DNA from: Microglena sp. YARC
Lineage: Eukaryota > Chlorophyta > Chlorophyceae > Chlamydomonadales > Chlamydomonadaceae
Direction of reading: 5' to 3'
Assembly (NCBI GenBank): GCA_022414725.1
Contig: CM039463.1
Coordinates: forward strand, 38,152,816-38,216,815
Length of the DNA: 64,000 nt
Part shown: positions 21,712-31,016 of the stretch, piece by piece
Layout of the letters: each line of letters opens with the position of its first letter
How positions within the stretch are numbered: the first letter of the stretch is position 1
Notes under the pieces: generated by a model
What the model saw: only the letters and a program-made list of their open reading frames with translations
What the model was told of the DNA's origin: nothing
The model's database searches: none
Translations under genes and position numbers: made by a program

Positions 21712-22216
21712 CTGAAATAGCTTGGTGGGAGTGAGGTAAACCTACCAGGCCCTTTCTTCTAAAGTCTTTTGCAATTGCAAGCATGAACCCTCCAGACGCA
21801 CAATCTAGCTCCAGGCCTGGCCCTTAGCTACTGAGTTATGCATCACCGTCCACCAGCCTCAACCCCTTCGATGAAAACACACACACACCAGAGACCATGC
21901 TGCCGAATAGCTTGGTGGGAGTGTGGTAAACCTGCCAGGCTCTGTCTTCAAAAGTCTGTTGCAATTGCAATCATGCACACTCCAGACCCACGATCTAGCT
22001 CCAGGCCTGGCCCTTGGCACCTGAGTTTTGCAACACTGTCCACCAGCCTCAACCCTTTACCATGCTGCCGAATAGATTGGTGAGAGTGTGGTAAGATATA
22101 TATATATATATAAAGCCTGGAGGGGCGTGGTGTTAAGGGCCAGGCCTGGAGCCTGGTTTTACCCTCCCGTACGCCGCAGTTGGGGAAAGTCACCATCAGA
22201 GACTAGGTAAACCTAC
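21712..22216. repeat. gene A intron: donor-edge copies of the exon at 22217-22314, plus SINE fragment
   Basis: At 21737-21790 and 21927-21980 the plus strand reads TAAACCTACCAGGCCCTTTC and TAAACCTGCCAGGCTCTGTC. Both are copies of the exon's donor edge (TAAACCTACCTGGCCCTTTC from 22208), each including ~40 bp of exon. They are linked to two copies of the CCTCCAGACGCAC block. At ~22118-22190 is the reversed 3' part of a type A SINE (GGGGCGTGGTGTTAAGG). A (TA)n tract is at 22095-22112. Confidence 0.75.
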
Positions 22217-22314
22217 CTGGCCCTTTCTTCAAACGTCTTTTGCAATTGGAGCTTGTGAGCCTCCACCTCTTGACGGGCGGAGAGAAGACTTGCTTGCAGG
22301 CGAATGTTTTCATC
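22217..22314 (-). CDS. gene A exon (coiled coil)
   Basis: 98-nt exon between acceptor CTGTAG and donor GTAGGT. Encodes DENIRLQASLLSARQEVEA... ending QKTFEERA plus two bases (AG) that join the G starting the exon at 19403 to make Arg. The matching split codon is good evidence that the two exons belong together. Strong heptad coiled coil. This is the most upstream exon I place in gene A with good confidence. Confidence 0.75.
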
Positions 22315-22333
22315 CTACAGCATTCCCATGGGT

Positions 22334-22385
<52 letters not shown>

Positions 22386-22660
22386 ATGGCGGAGAGAAGA
22401 CTAGCTTGCAGGCGAATGCTTTCATCCTAAAGCATTCCCATGGGTGTGTGTGGGGGGGGTGGGGGGGTATGGCGGAGAGAAGACTAGCCTGCAGGCGAAT
22501 GCTTTCATCCTACAGCATTCCCATGGGTGTGTGTGGGGTGTGTGTTGTGTGGGGTGTGTGTGTGGGTGTGTGTCTGTAAGGGGGGGGGGGGGGGGGTATG
22601 GCGGAGAGAAGACTAGCTTGCAGGCGAATGTTTTCATCCTACAGCATTCCAAATTCAAAT
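22315..22660. repeat. acceptor-edge copies separated by poly(G)/(GT)n
   Basis: Three extra copies of the acceptor edge of the exon at 22217-22314 (GCGGAGAGAAGACTAGCTTG then CAGGCGAATG.TTTCATCCTA.AGCATTCC) occur at ~22390-22452, ~22474-22536 and ~22602-22655. Each is followed by a GTGTGTGGGGG tract. One has the AG of the acceptor changed to TAAAG. Confidence 0.8.
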
Positions 22661-22764
22661 TAAAAGTTAAGTTTTCACCCTACAGCGTTCCATATTCAAA
22701 TTCAATGCTCAGTTTTCATCCTACAACATTCCAAATTCAAATTCAATGTTCAGTAGCGATCTCT

Positions 22765-22960
22765 GTTTCTTTTTGTGGCTACGCGCAGCAGCTTCTAGGC
22801 AGCTGCCTTTCCCTGTCCCTGAGCCAAACATAAAGCTAGCTAGTGCGCCCGAAAGCTGATATGACAGGTATTCAAATGCAGCTGAAAGCTTTGGGTTTGA
22901 CCCAGGAGCTGGCTTTGGAGCTGGCGGGAAGCTGCAATGAGTTGCCCAAATATGAAACAG
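22765..22960. mobile_element. foldback MITE, CTACGAGCAGCAGC family (degraded)
   Basis: Left arm GGCTACGCGCAGCAGCTTCT followed by AGGCAGCTGCC; the right arm is decayed. Shares GCAGCTGAAAGCTTTGGG with the copy at 59725-59930. Confidence 0.6.
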
Positions 22961-22975
22961 TGGAAGTGATGATGG

Positions 22976-23260
22976 TAATTGAAATTGATACATCCGTGTA
23001 ATACAGTTACTCACAGAATGTGAAGTTAAGGACACCATAGCGTAAGCCGGAGCTAGCTATAGTCACCGGATGATGGTTACATTACCCTGGAATCCTACTG
23101 TATTCCAAATGTAACGGAATCGCTAGACCGATGGGGAATATCAAAAATGCATACTCGAGATGTCAAGATACTGAATGTAAGGTACATATACCAGAGATAT
23201 AGACTAGTAGCAGGCTACCCCACCCCCAAGGTAGTGCCGTCTTGTCTTGCACTACTTAAA
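22976..23260. repeat. two dispersed repeats
   Basis: 22976-23056 carries TACATCCGTGTAATACAG ... ACACCATAGCGTAAGCCGGA, also found at 8708-8790 (reverse) and 30058-30142. 23105-23222 carries ACTCGAGATGTCAAGATAC, also found at 48988-49105 in front of the Gln-rich gene. Unknown origin. Confidence 0.6.
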
Positions 23261-23264
23261 GTGT

Positions 23265-24056
23265 GTATATTGATGATGGTGGGGGTGGGGGTGGTGATGA
23301 TGGTGGTGATAATGGCGGTGGTGATAATGAGAATGATAATGATAATGGTGGTGGTGATAATGATAATGATGGTGGTGGTGGTTATGATTATGATGGTCGT
23401 GGTGGTGGTGAGGCTGATGGTGGTGGTGATGGTGGTGCTGTTGGTGATGCTGATGATTACATTTGTCCTGGTGCCCTACTTGACTTCAAATGTGCCAGCT
23501 GCCTGACAAAAAAAGTCAAAGGGGGACTTCTGAACATCACGAAACAGTTATGTGCCAAACTGTATAGTAAAAAAATCCTGGGTGGGCCGAGTTGGAGCAG
23601 GAAGGTGGTTGCATGATCCACTATAGACTAAAAAAACACAAATGTGCGTACAAACACACATGTACGTACGAACACACATGAATCAGAAAAGTACCTACGA
23701 ACGCACATGTACATACAAACACACATGTACGTACGAACACACAAGAATCAGAAATATATGTACAAAACACAAGAAACAAATAGCAGACATACAACAACAA
23801 AACTGACGATGCAAAACAGACCACACATTACATTGGGTTTATCACCCTTAGTGGTTGGCCCCAGTGCTAGCAAAGTACTTCTTTAAGTGAAGTCCGAGTT
23901 ACCATTTCTTTAACAATAATCAACATAGCAATCAGAAAAGGTACGCTCTGCTCCCGTCTCCATCCGACTACTCCTTCAACAGTGGTGGTGGTGGTGGCGG
24001 TGGTGGTGGTGGTGGTAGTGGGTGGTGGTAGTGGTGGTGGGTCCCAGCCCCCCTCC

Positions 24057-24114
<58 letters not shown>

Positions 24115-24120
24115 GACCTC
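23265..24120. repeat. microsatellite cluster
   Basis: (GGT/GAT)n at 23265-23470, a CACATGTACGTACGAACACA minisatellite at 23640-23765, (GGT)n at 23985-24040, then a C-run and (CA)n to 24112. Between them at 23880-23980 (minus) are short segments that might be exon remnants (e.g. MVTRTSLKE before GTACTT), too weak to call. Confidence 0.7.
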
Positions 24121-24433
24121 TTGCCTCGTGATAAGGCACACTATTTATCTATAGTGTGAATTCGTTTATCACACTCACACACATAAATGTGCCATGGTAA
24201 ATAAGAATTACACGAAAACACGTCATGTGGACAATAACAGGCTCACATACCAGTTATACAGAAAGTTAGAGGAATGCACACACACGTTGGGGTTCAGTTC
24301 ATCAATGCTTTTTATTTTTAGCCCTTCCTATCACGGTTGGGAAAGTCCCTTTAGCCTATTTGACCTACCCCTGGACTGTAACATACATACACACGTGATT
24401 TTCTAGGATACAGGGGGACACAGACATGATAAA
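24121..24433. other. no gene; dispersed repeat and A-run
   Basis: A copy of the TTGGGGTTCAGTTCATC repeat lies at 24289-24393, followed by the left target duplication of the SINE at 24434. Confidence 0.5.
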
Positions 24434-24692
24434 AAAAAAAAAAAAATCTTCCAAGATATGTCACAATGACACTTCTAAGGACGTGGGGTTAAGGGAACCA
24501 GCTCGTAAGCATGCGATGGACGGGCTTACATCACACCTGGAGTCCAGTTACCATGCTGGTCGACGACCCTCCGGGTGGGCCCAGGTGACCTCGATGGGGT
24601 TCGAACCAGCAACATGTAAGACCCCGCACCTGCTTCCGTTCGATCCGGGATCGCTCTACGATAGAGCCATCCCGTTCCGAACGGGGATACAT
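24434..24692 (-). mobile_element. tRNA-derived SINE, type B, T-rich tail
   Basis: 259-bp insertion bounded by a 10-bp direct repeat ACATGATAAA (24424-24433 and 24693-24702). On the minus strand: damaged A-box (ATGGCTCTATCGTAGAGCG), a GGTTCGAACC B-box, a body with GGGTCGTCGACCAGCA and CCACGTCCTTAG as in 21441-21700, and a 3' end of ~17 Ts. Opposite orientation to that copy. Confidence 0.8.
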
Positions 24693-24743
24693 ACATGATA
24701 AAGAGTTGGTAACAGGCGTACAGAGTCCCATGCCCAAACACAC

Positions 24744-24930
24744 CAGGGTACTTCAAGTGGCCAAATTGGCCAGCGCTTTAGCGCACTTGAAAACAAAAAA
24801 ACTGCACTTTGTAGTGCAAAAAGCGCAAAAATTGCTTGCAGCGCCCACAAGGGGTTGCAAAAAACTGCGCTTAAAGGGCAGAGGGGGTCAAAAAGTCAGC
24901 GCTCAAAAGCGCGCGCTTTGAAATACCCTG
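24744..24930 (-). mobile_element. hAT-like MITE copy 2, 8-bp TSD, beside a splice donor
   Basis: 187-bp element from CAGGGTACTTC to AAATACCCTG, flanked by perfect 8-bp duplications AAACACAC (24736-24743 and 24931-24938). The right duplication occupies intron positions +3 to +10 of the donor of the candidate exon at 24941-24990, so the element sits immediately inside an intron. Internal palindrome-rich blocks are shared with copies 1, 3 and 4. Confidence 0.85.
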
Positions 24931-24940
24931 AAACACACAC

Positions 24941-24990
24941 CTTAAAGCGAGCAATCGTTCTGGCATCTATTTCGCTCCTTTCTCCTTGAC
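24941..24990 (-). CDS. candidate gene A exon
   Basis: 50-nt block between acceptor CCCTTTGTGCAG and donor GTGTGT. Frame: two bases complete a codon, then QGERSEIDARTIARFK, ending in phase 0, as needed to join the exon at 22217-22314. Charged and helix-prone like the neighbouring exons. Short, so moderate confidence; the only alternative frame meets a stop at the exon end. Confidence 0.5.
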
Positions 24991-24994
24991 CTGC

Positions 24995-25449
24995 ACAAAG
25001 GGCAGAAAGACAGGTCAGCGTGAAGTAGCGCAGCATCACGGAGCACATCATCTGCAACATTGTTTTAAACCCTCTAAGCCACCCAGACCCCCCCCCCCCC
25101 CCCAAACACACCCACCCTCTCACCCACCCATTACCCCCCCGCACCCACCCATTACCACCCCACACCCTCCCCCCAAACGTAAAACGGAGTTACTGTGGCC
25201 ACAGTGCACCCCGATCTCACAAGCCGAAAGGTTATTCTGTATTTTTTTGTGACACGCGTCGCAATTTGAGCAACTCTGTGCGTCCCCAGTTCGACCCGCT
25301 GTCCCCCAAACCCCGCGGAGCATGGAGCCCGGGGGGGCATTTCTGACTAGTTTAGCTGGACCCATGTGTCGCCATGCAGCGACGGAATGGCGACGCGTTG
25401 CAAAACAAAACGTAGATCAGTAACGGCTCTATGTAACTCCCATAGCTAA
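24995..25449. repeat. C-rich tract and dispersed inverted-end repeat copy 2
   Basis: 25090-25175 is a CCCACCCATTACC-type repeat. 25238-25410 is the second copy of the element at 4455-4580, with end sequences GACACGCGTCGCAA and GGCGACGCGTTGCAAAAC in inverse orientation. Confidence 0.6.
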
Positions 25450-25630
25450 TATTTTCAGCTACGAGCAACAGCTTCTAGACAGCTTCACTGACTGGCCATT
25501 GAGGCAAACCAAATGCGACCTAGTGCGCTTAAAGCAGACACAAACAGCCGTCCATAACTGCTGAAATCTCGTGGTTCAGCTCAGTGGCTGGCACAAGGAG
25601 CTGCCTGGAAGCTACTGCTCGTAGCCAATA
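25450..25630. mobile_element. foldback MITE, CTACGAGCAGCAGC family
   Basis: The arms pair over ~30 bp: CAGCTACGAGCAACAGCTTC at the left against GAAGCTACTGCTCGTAGCC at the right. About 120 bp of unrelated spacer, no reading frame. Other copies: 22765, 26875, 27405, 59725 and 60258. Confidence 0.75.
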
Positions 25631-25639
25631 AGAAAATCC

Positions 25640-25826
25640 CTGGTAGCTTAGTCTCATCTAACGCAAGCATGTAGTGGCTGATCACATACACACATACATA
25701 CACACAGCACATACAAAGCACACACACACTAGCACAGTACCTCCGTCTTGTTTAACGCATGTATGTAGTGGATGATCACATACGCACACACACACATAAA
25801 CACACACACAAACACTAACAAAGTAC
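25640..25826. repeat. donor-edge copies of the exon at 25827-25899
   Basis: On the minus strand CACTACATGCTTGCGTTAGA (~25655) and CACTACATACATGCGTTAAA then CAAGACGGAGGTACTG (~25740) are copies of the exon's donor edge (CACTACCTACATGCGTTTAC then GACGAGGTACTT). Confidence 0.65.
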
Positions 25827-25899
25827 CTCGTCGTAAACGCATGTAGGTAGTGGTTGAGCGAGCAATCCCGACAAACAGTGTTCTTTCTACGCAACAATT
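25827..25899 (-). CDS. candidate gene A exon, frame uncertain
   Basis: 73-nt block between acceptor CTGTTTTCAG and donor GTACTT. The phase that joins 24941-24990 gives NCCVERTLFVGIARSTTTYM...RR. A second open frame gives LLRRKNTVCRDCSLNHYLHA, which looks equally natural but would put a stop in the next exon. Existence as an exon is supported by both splice sites; the frame is not settled. Confidence 0.35.
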
Positions 25900-26019
25900 C
25901 TGAAAACAGGCTGGAGTAGCCCAGGTGGCTACTCAACCTGGCCCACAGAAATTTGAAATAATAACAGAGCATACAAGCTCATCTGCCGATATACAAAAGT
26001 GTAGAGAAGAGGCTAGTGG

Positions 26020-26238
26020 AGACAAGTCCTATGCTGCGTCGCAAGCGACGCGGAAAATTGGCCGAGTGTGTTGGCAACGGAACGAAAGGTGGCAACGATA
26101 GAGCTGGCGGAAGCGAGTTAGTTACGCGCTCGTTGGATGACGTGTCAGGCTTCAAGCAAGCAGCTTTTTCAGTCGGACCGACAAATGGGTAAACATGGGG
26201 GCTCCCGCCCCCTCGAAGAGGGGGCTCCGCCAAAAACA
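26020..26238. repeat. dispersed ~210-bp GC-hairpin repeat (copy 1 of 6)
   Basis: Contains GCGTCGCAAGCGACGCGG, AAAGGTGGCAACGAT, GATGACGTGTCAGGCTT and a strong terminal hairpin GGGGGCTCCCGCCCCC ... GAGGGGGCTCCGCC. Other copies: 52440-52645, 54696-54910 (same orientation), 60990-61200, 62172-62402 and 62410-62555 (reverse). No reading frame or clear target duplication; class unknown. Confidence 0.75.
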
Positions 26239-26269
26239 CACTAAAGTGTAGAGAAGGGAAGAGCCTACT

Positions 26270-26456
26270 AAAAAACACAGAACAGAAGAGAAGAGACTGC
26301 TAGAGGAAATAAAGGAAAGTGTAGAGAAGAGAAGAGGCTACCAGAATACATAAAAGTGTACATGCCTACACACCCCCTGATAACCAGACATGCCTCCACA
26401 CATACAAACAAACTCACACCCCCTGATAACCGTACATGCCTCCACACACCACACAC
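26270..26456. repeat. donor-edge copies of the exon at 26457-26508
   Basis: CACACCCCCTGATAACC occurs at ~26364 and ~26405, matching ACACACCCTGATAAGC across the exon's donor edge on the plus strand. The rest is AGTGTAGAGAAGAGAAGAG-type simple sequence. Confidence 0.5.
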
Positions 26457-26508
26457 CCTGATAAGCACACGCACTTTTCTCGCTGTAGCTCCCGCTATAC
26501 CTCTTGGC
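26457..26508 (-). CDS. candidate exon (gene A or an upstream gene)
   Basis: 52-nt block with a good acceptor (TGCCCCTTTTTCAG) and GTGTGT donor. Two open frames: AKRYSGSYSEKSACAYQ or PRGIAGATARKVRVLIR. Edge copies lie on its intron side, as for secure exons. Frame undetermined. Confidence 0.3.
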
Positions 26509-26514
26509 CTGAAA

Positions 26515-26874
26515 AAGGGGCAGTAGGCGTGGGGATATGGGTGAAGACAAGCAGATTGGGAAAAATGTAAGCCAAAGACTAGCAGATTAGAAAAAATCGT
26601 ACTCATCATCAAAAAGTGGCTCAACCGTTGGTCATTAATAAGGCGGAATTTTTTTGCTAAAATTAAATCTGTGCTATAATTGTTTTGCTGATTTCTATTT
26701 AAGTTGTGCTAAAATAAAAACAAAACATTTAATTTGCCATGCATGTTACATGACATTCAGATAGAGCTTTGCACGTGGGGGACAGGAGGCTCCATGTGAT
26801 TCAGGGAGAGCTGTGCATGCTTGAGGTAGGAGGCTTCAAGCGCAGATGTGTGGCCCATGTGTGTCATAGTTCTT
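26515..26874. other. no gene seen
   Basis: AT-rich unique sequence; two short imperfect repeats with GGGACAGGAGGCTCCATGTG / GAGGTAGGAGGCTTCAAGCG near 26780-26840. Confidence 0.4.
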
Positions 26875-27060
26875 ATTTTTGGCTACGAGCTGCAGCTTCT
26901 AGGCAGCTCCCTGGGCCAGCCACTGGGCTAAGACCCAAGATTGCAACATAACTGTAAAGATGATTTTGCAAGCTTTCAGATGCACTCTGTTACTACAGGG
27001 TTGACTGGGTAACAAGCCAGGGGAGCTGCCTAGAAGCTGCTGCTCGTAGCTGAAAAGGAA
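26875..27060. mobile_element. foldback MITE, CTACGAGCAGCAGC family
   Basis: Best-preserved pair of arms: GGCTACGAGCTGCAGCTTCT then AGGCAGCTCCC at the left against GGGAGCTGCCTAGAAGCTGC then TGCTCGTAGC at the right. ~120-bp spacer. Confidence 0.8.
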
Positions 27061-27162
27061 AAGTATGATATGTGTGGGATGGTGTGGTTGTCACGGCTCA
27101 TTTCCACGAAGGCAAAGCGCTTGGCTGCATTGGGTGGGACAGGGGTAATGTGGCCCACGAGT

Positions 27163-27345
27163 AGGGAACGGCAACTAATATTAGTGTTTGGAAAACTAAT
27201 ATTATTATAGTGTCACACTGATATAATACAATATAATAAATTAAATAATATTAGTTCTTCAAATAAATTCGAAATTCTGGTGAGATAGCTCGTCCGACTA
27301 ATATTACATAATATTATTTATTCACTAATTGTATATAACATAGCC
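27163..27345. mobile_element. partial GGAACGGCA MITE
   Basis: Begins GTAGGGAACGGCAACTAATA followed by TTAGTGTTTGGAAAAC, the left end of the 19925-20920 element, then AT-rich sequence. No right end found. Confidence 0.55.
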
Positions 27346-27404
27346 CACCCCTGCCCATGAGTGTGGGCGATAGGAGGCTGCAAGCTTGAGATAGGAAGCA
27401 CTGC

Positions 27405-28075
27405 TTTTCTTTTCGGCTACCAGCATCAGCTTCTAGGCAGCTCCCTGAACTTCCACTGGAAAAAAACAAAGATTTGACTTTCGGCTACCAGCATCAGCTT
27501 CTAGGCAGCTTCCTGGTACTGCCACTGGGGCAAATCCAAATATTCGGCTTTCGGCTACCAGCATCAGCTTCTAGGCAGCTTCCTGAGACTACCCCTGGGG
27601 CGAATAATCCAAAGGTTCGGCTTTTGGCTACCAGCATCAGCTTGTGGGCAGCTCCTTGAACTTCCACAGGGGCGCATCCAATGATTTGGCTTTTGGCTAC
27701 CAGCATCAGCTACTAGGCAGCTTCCTGAGACTACCACTGGGGCGAATCCAAATGTTCGGCTTTCGGCTACCAGCATCAGCTTGTGGGCAGCTTCCTGAGA
27801 CTACCACTGGGGCGAATCCAATGTTTCGGCTTTCAGCTACCAGCATCAACTTCTAGGCAGCTTCCTGAAACTGCCACTGTGTCTAATCCAAAGATTTGGC
27901 TTTTGGCTACCAGCATCAGCTTCTAGGCAGCTCCCTGAGTCTGCCACTGTGGAGAATCGAAAGTTTCGGCTTTCGGCTATCAGCATCAGCTTCCAGGTGC
28001 ACTAGGTTGCTTAAGGTTTGGATGAAGAGAGAGCCCGGTGAGCTGCCTACAAGCTGCTCTTCGTAGCTGGAAAGG
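27405..28075. mobile_element. foldback MITE whose left arm is amplified nine times
   Basis: Nine tandem ~70-bp units each carry GGCTACCAGCATCAGCTTCT then AGGCAGCT.CCTG and GGGGCGAATCCAAA. A single right arm follows (GAGCTGCCTACAAGCTGC then TCTTCGTAGC, 28038-28070). In ordinary copies the left arm occurs once, so the arm itself has become a minisatellite. Confidence 0.8.
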
Positions 28076-28468
28076 AAATCTATGATGTGAAGCTGTTTGT
28101 GAGGGATAAGAGGTGCACTGTGGTACATCGAGGGACTTTCATGTGAGGCAGAGGAGGTTGCATCTGAAGGTGCGCAGGTGCATGCGAGGATAGAGAGGAT
28201 GCAGGAGATTCAGGCAAGCGGGTGGATTCATGGCTGTGGGTGAGGCTGGGGGGGGAGGACACAAAGCCTGTGGTACCGACTACCATGTTACCCCGGCGTG
28301 AAGTATTACTTATGCAGTGGAATTTATAAGTTTGTGTCTCGGGCCAAATAGAAAAATAAGACCAGATTCTGGAAGCTCTTGACGAGCTCTATTCAATTGA
28401 ATCATGGGGCTTTCTTGGTTCGGAACTACCCCCCCACCCCCACCCCACCCCCCCTCAGCTTGTGTTAC

Positions 28469-28511
28469 CTTGATGTCATCCACGAAATTTGAGGCATCCT
28501 CAGGACCATGT
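28469..28511 (-). CDS. candidate exon
   Basis: Short block with acceptor CTTTTGCAGCAG and donor GTAACA. The open phase gives (R)HGPEDASNFVDDIK ending in phase 0; an acceptor 3 nt earlier would add a residue. Acidic, not obviously coiled coil. The surrounding 28076-28468 holds no other feature. It may belong to a different gene from gene A. Confidence 0.35.
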
Positions 28512-28619
28512 CTGCTGCAAAAGTGGGAGGAGGGGTTGTCATGTCATTCATTCCACTTGCTAATTCATCGGACTTATGTTCCTAAGCGACAACTGAACGC
28601 TGAGGACGGTTGTTAGGAG

Positions 28620-29110
28620 TGGCAATTGAGCGCAGCTATACATAAGGATATGCCGTGTTATTTCCTCCACACAGGAAGTGCATATGTAACAGTTGCATCT
28701 TTGCCGCCACAATCACGAGACGCTTTCAAGGGAAGAACCACAGGCAGCACATGAGTTTTATACAGGCTTGTTTTGTTTCCAAGAGTCCCTCCAAAAAGAG
28801 AGGATTGAGTAACTGATCCAAGGCCACCCAGCAGGTGGAAGTTTGCAATTGTTGACATCAAAAGTTCAAGTATGCGAAAAAGCGGAAAGCAGACAACAAG
28901 CAACTGCTTTGTCGAACCGTTCGTCGATGCCAGGGGTTCCTCACCTGATGCCTTTAGTGATGACTTTGGAGGCAGCAGTCCTGCAGGAAGGCGTTGGTAT
29001 GGGGCGTAAAGGCACTGTTGCGCTGCTTTGTCGCCTGAAAGGTAGAAGAATCTCACCTATCGCAGTCTTGGCCGCTGAGGACATCGCTAGCGAGCTCTGA
29101 GTGAGAGGGC
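28620..29110. other. unassigned region with open frames on both strands
   Basis: The minus strand is open for 132 codons (28658-29056, ending TYALPVWRK). The plus strand is open for 85 codons (28843-29100), plus a shorter frame containing FVEPFVDARGSSPDAF. Base composition is more gene-like than the flanks, and there are no repeats. I do not recognise a family and cannot choose the strand. Confidence 0.25.
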
Positions 29111-30231
29111 GGCATGCTCCCGAACAAAAAATCGAGGAACCCTACAAACGAAGTGTCAAAAGAGAGCTGGTAGCCCGCAACCAGCGCAAGGATTAGGAGG
29201 AATCAAAGTTGACACGCAGCTGTTGCCCGGATTCGCTGTCAGTAATTCGAGTTTCAATCTGAACCTGACGTGTGCGGGTGCGGGTGCGGGTGCGGGTGCG
29301 CCTTGTACCGTAGGCGGTACGAGAGTATTTTTCAAAATCTGCGTCAGACGTGCATCGTGCACGTCAGGCTCGGTTTTGTCGTCCAAGGTTGGCCCAGTCG
29401 AGGTTGGGGCGCCCCTGAGATTGGCCCCCGTTCAGACCAAAAGCTGGTCTAGGTTGGCAACTTAGGGTAGGGCGGGGGGAGGGGCGGGGGGGGGGGGGGG
29501 GGGGGTAAGCTAGTGCCATATCTGGTTACACGTTTCGGCATGTCTCTAAGCCTCAGTCTACAGTAAGAAGTTGTTTTTATACCTTCAGTCGACAGCTTCG
29601 TGGTAAGGTCCCGCAAAAACTATTTATAAAACTGTTGACTGAGCACCACGAAAAATAGCTCCTACAGGCTCCAAATAGAAGGAAATTGGGCACCAAAGTC
29701 ATTATTTCCCCCCTTTTTTCGAGCCAATTTTTTCAGCTCGACTTCAGAACACCCATAACCAAGATGCAAAACATTTTTGAAAAATACAAACCTTCCCTTT
29801 CTGGGGTTCAGATTGCGCATGCCCCCCCCCCCCCCTCCCCCCCCCCCCCCCCCCTACTACATGTTGGAGGCTTGGAGCCCTTCCCAATGTTGAAGCAGTG
29901 CCGCCATGTCCCTGCAATTTGTATCGTTCATAAGAAGAGGAGAAAAATGAAAACAGTAAAAGTGATTGATTCGCGTTTACATTCTCCTGGTAAGAATTGT
30001 TTTACTGCTGAAAAGATAGGGCAGCCAAATTGTTGGCTGATCATCAATTTACATATGGCTATTGAAATTGAAATTGTTACATCCGTGTAATACATTCACT
30101 CACAGGACGTGAAGTTCAGGACACCATAGCGTAAGCCGGATCTAAATATGGGAAGGGACTTGCCCAAACTAAAATAATCAAGACAATCATATACTTCCAG
30201 ACGGCTTGTTGCAAGAACTCGTCCTAGCCTC
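29111..30231. other. no gene; simple repeats
   Basis: Holds a GGGTGC-type hexanucleotide run (29270-29300), poly(G) at 29465-29505, poly(C) at 29821-29860, and a copy of the TACATCCGTGTAATAC dispersed repeat at 30058-30142. Confidence 0.5.
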
Positions 30232-30661
30232 CTAGATATAGCACTATGTACCTCAAAAATATAGAAACCATGTGCCCTCTAGATTTAGGGTCCATGTTCC
30301 ACCAAGATTTAGCTACCATGTGCCACCTAGATATTGCAACCTTGTACGTGCCTCCTAGATACAAGGGCCATGTGCCAACAAGATATAGCACCATGTGCCT
30401 CCTAGATTTAGGGTCCATGTTCCAACAAGATATAGCTACCATGTGCCATCTAGGCATAGGGGCCATGTGCCACCAAGATATAGCAACCATGTGCCATGTA
30501 GATATAGGACCCATGTGCAACCTATATATATATAAGCCCATGTCCGCCATGCGCCATCTAGATATAAGGGCCATATGCCACCTAGATATAGGACCCATGT
30601 GCCTCCTAGAAATAGGGGCCATGTGCCACCTATATATAAGGCCCATGTGGCATATAGATAT
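30232..30661. repeat. ~27-bp minisatellite, left part (interrupted by copia)
   Basis: Degenerate units with CATGTGCCACCTAGATATAG. The same array continues at 37583-38035, more homogeneous, on the other side of the retrotransposon. The 5-bp target duplication GATAT is part of the repeat unit. Confidence 0.8.
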
Positions 30662-30985
30662 TATCAGCATGTATAGCGGTGCTCTCACGCGTTTTATGAC
30701 TTGGTGACTACTTATGTACTCCCTTAGAACTATCGGCTCTCCTGAGCCAGCTTCCCGTGGGACTGAGTCATCTTGAGATGACTCAGTGGCAGCTTCCTGT
30801 CACCTACGTCTCCGGTCTGATCTGGACCCTGTTAGGTTCCTGTCTACCGCCTCCTTTCACCACAGGTGCCCCTTTATGGGTCTCCTGTGTCTGTAACGTT
30901 ATCCTTGTCTCCGTGTATAGATTGGTGCGTCTGTTCCGCTGCTTTAATCTACTGTCCACTCTACCGGAGTGATTTCAAGCTGATA
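30662..30985 (+). repeat. copia 5' LTR
   Basis: 324 bp, TATCAGC...GCTGATA. Unusually it does not start with TG; the boundary is set by comparing the two LTRs and by the GATAT duplication. If transcription starts in the usual place the promoter is inside it; no clear TATA box is seen. Confidence 0.95.
30762..30787 (+). promoter_or_regulatory. LTR palindrome with two TGAGTCA boxes
   Basis: Perfect inverted repeat: ACTGAGTCATC, a 4-nt TTGA loop, GATGACTCAGT. Each arm contains TGAGTCA, the known binding site of GCN4/AP-1-type bZIP factors. The same motif is at 37359-37384 in the other LTR. An enhancer role is inference; as RNA it would also make a stable hairpin. Confidence 0.5.
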
Positions 30986-31016
30986 GGTTACTGGGCTCCT
31001 CATCACTACCACTGCT

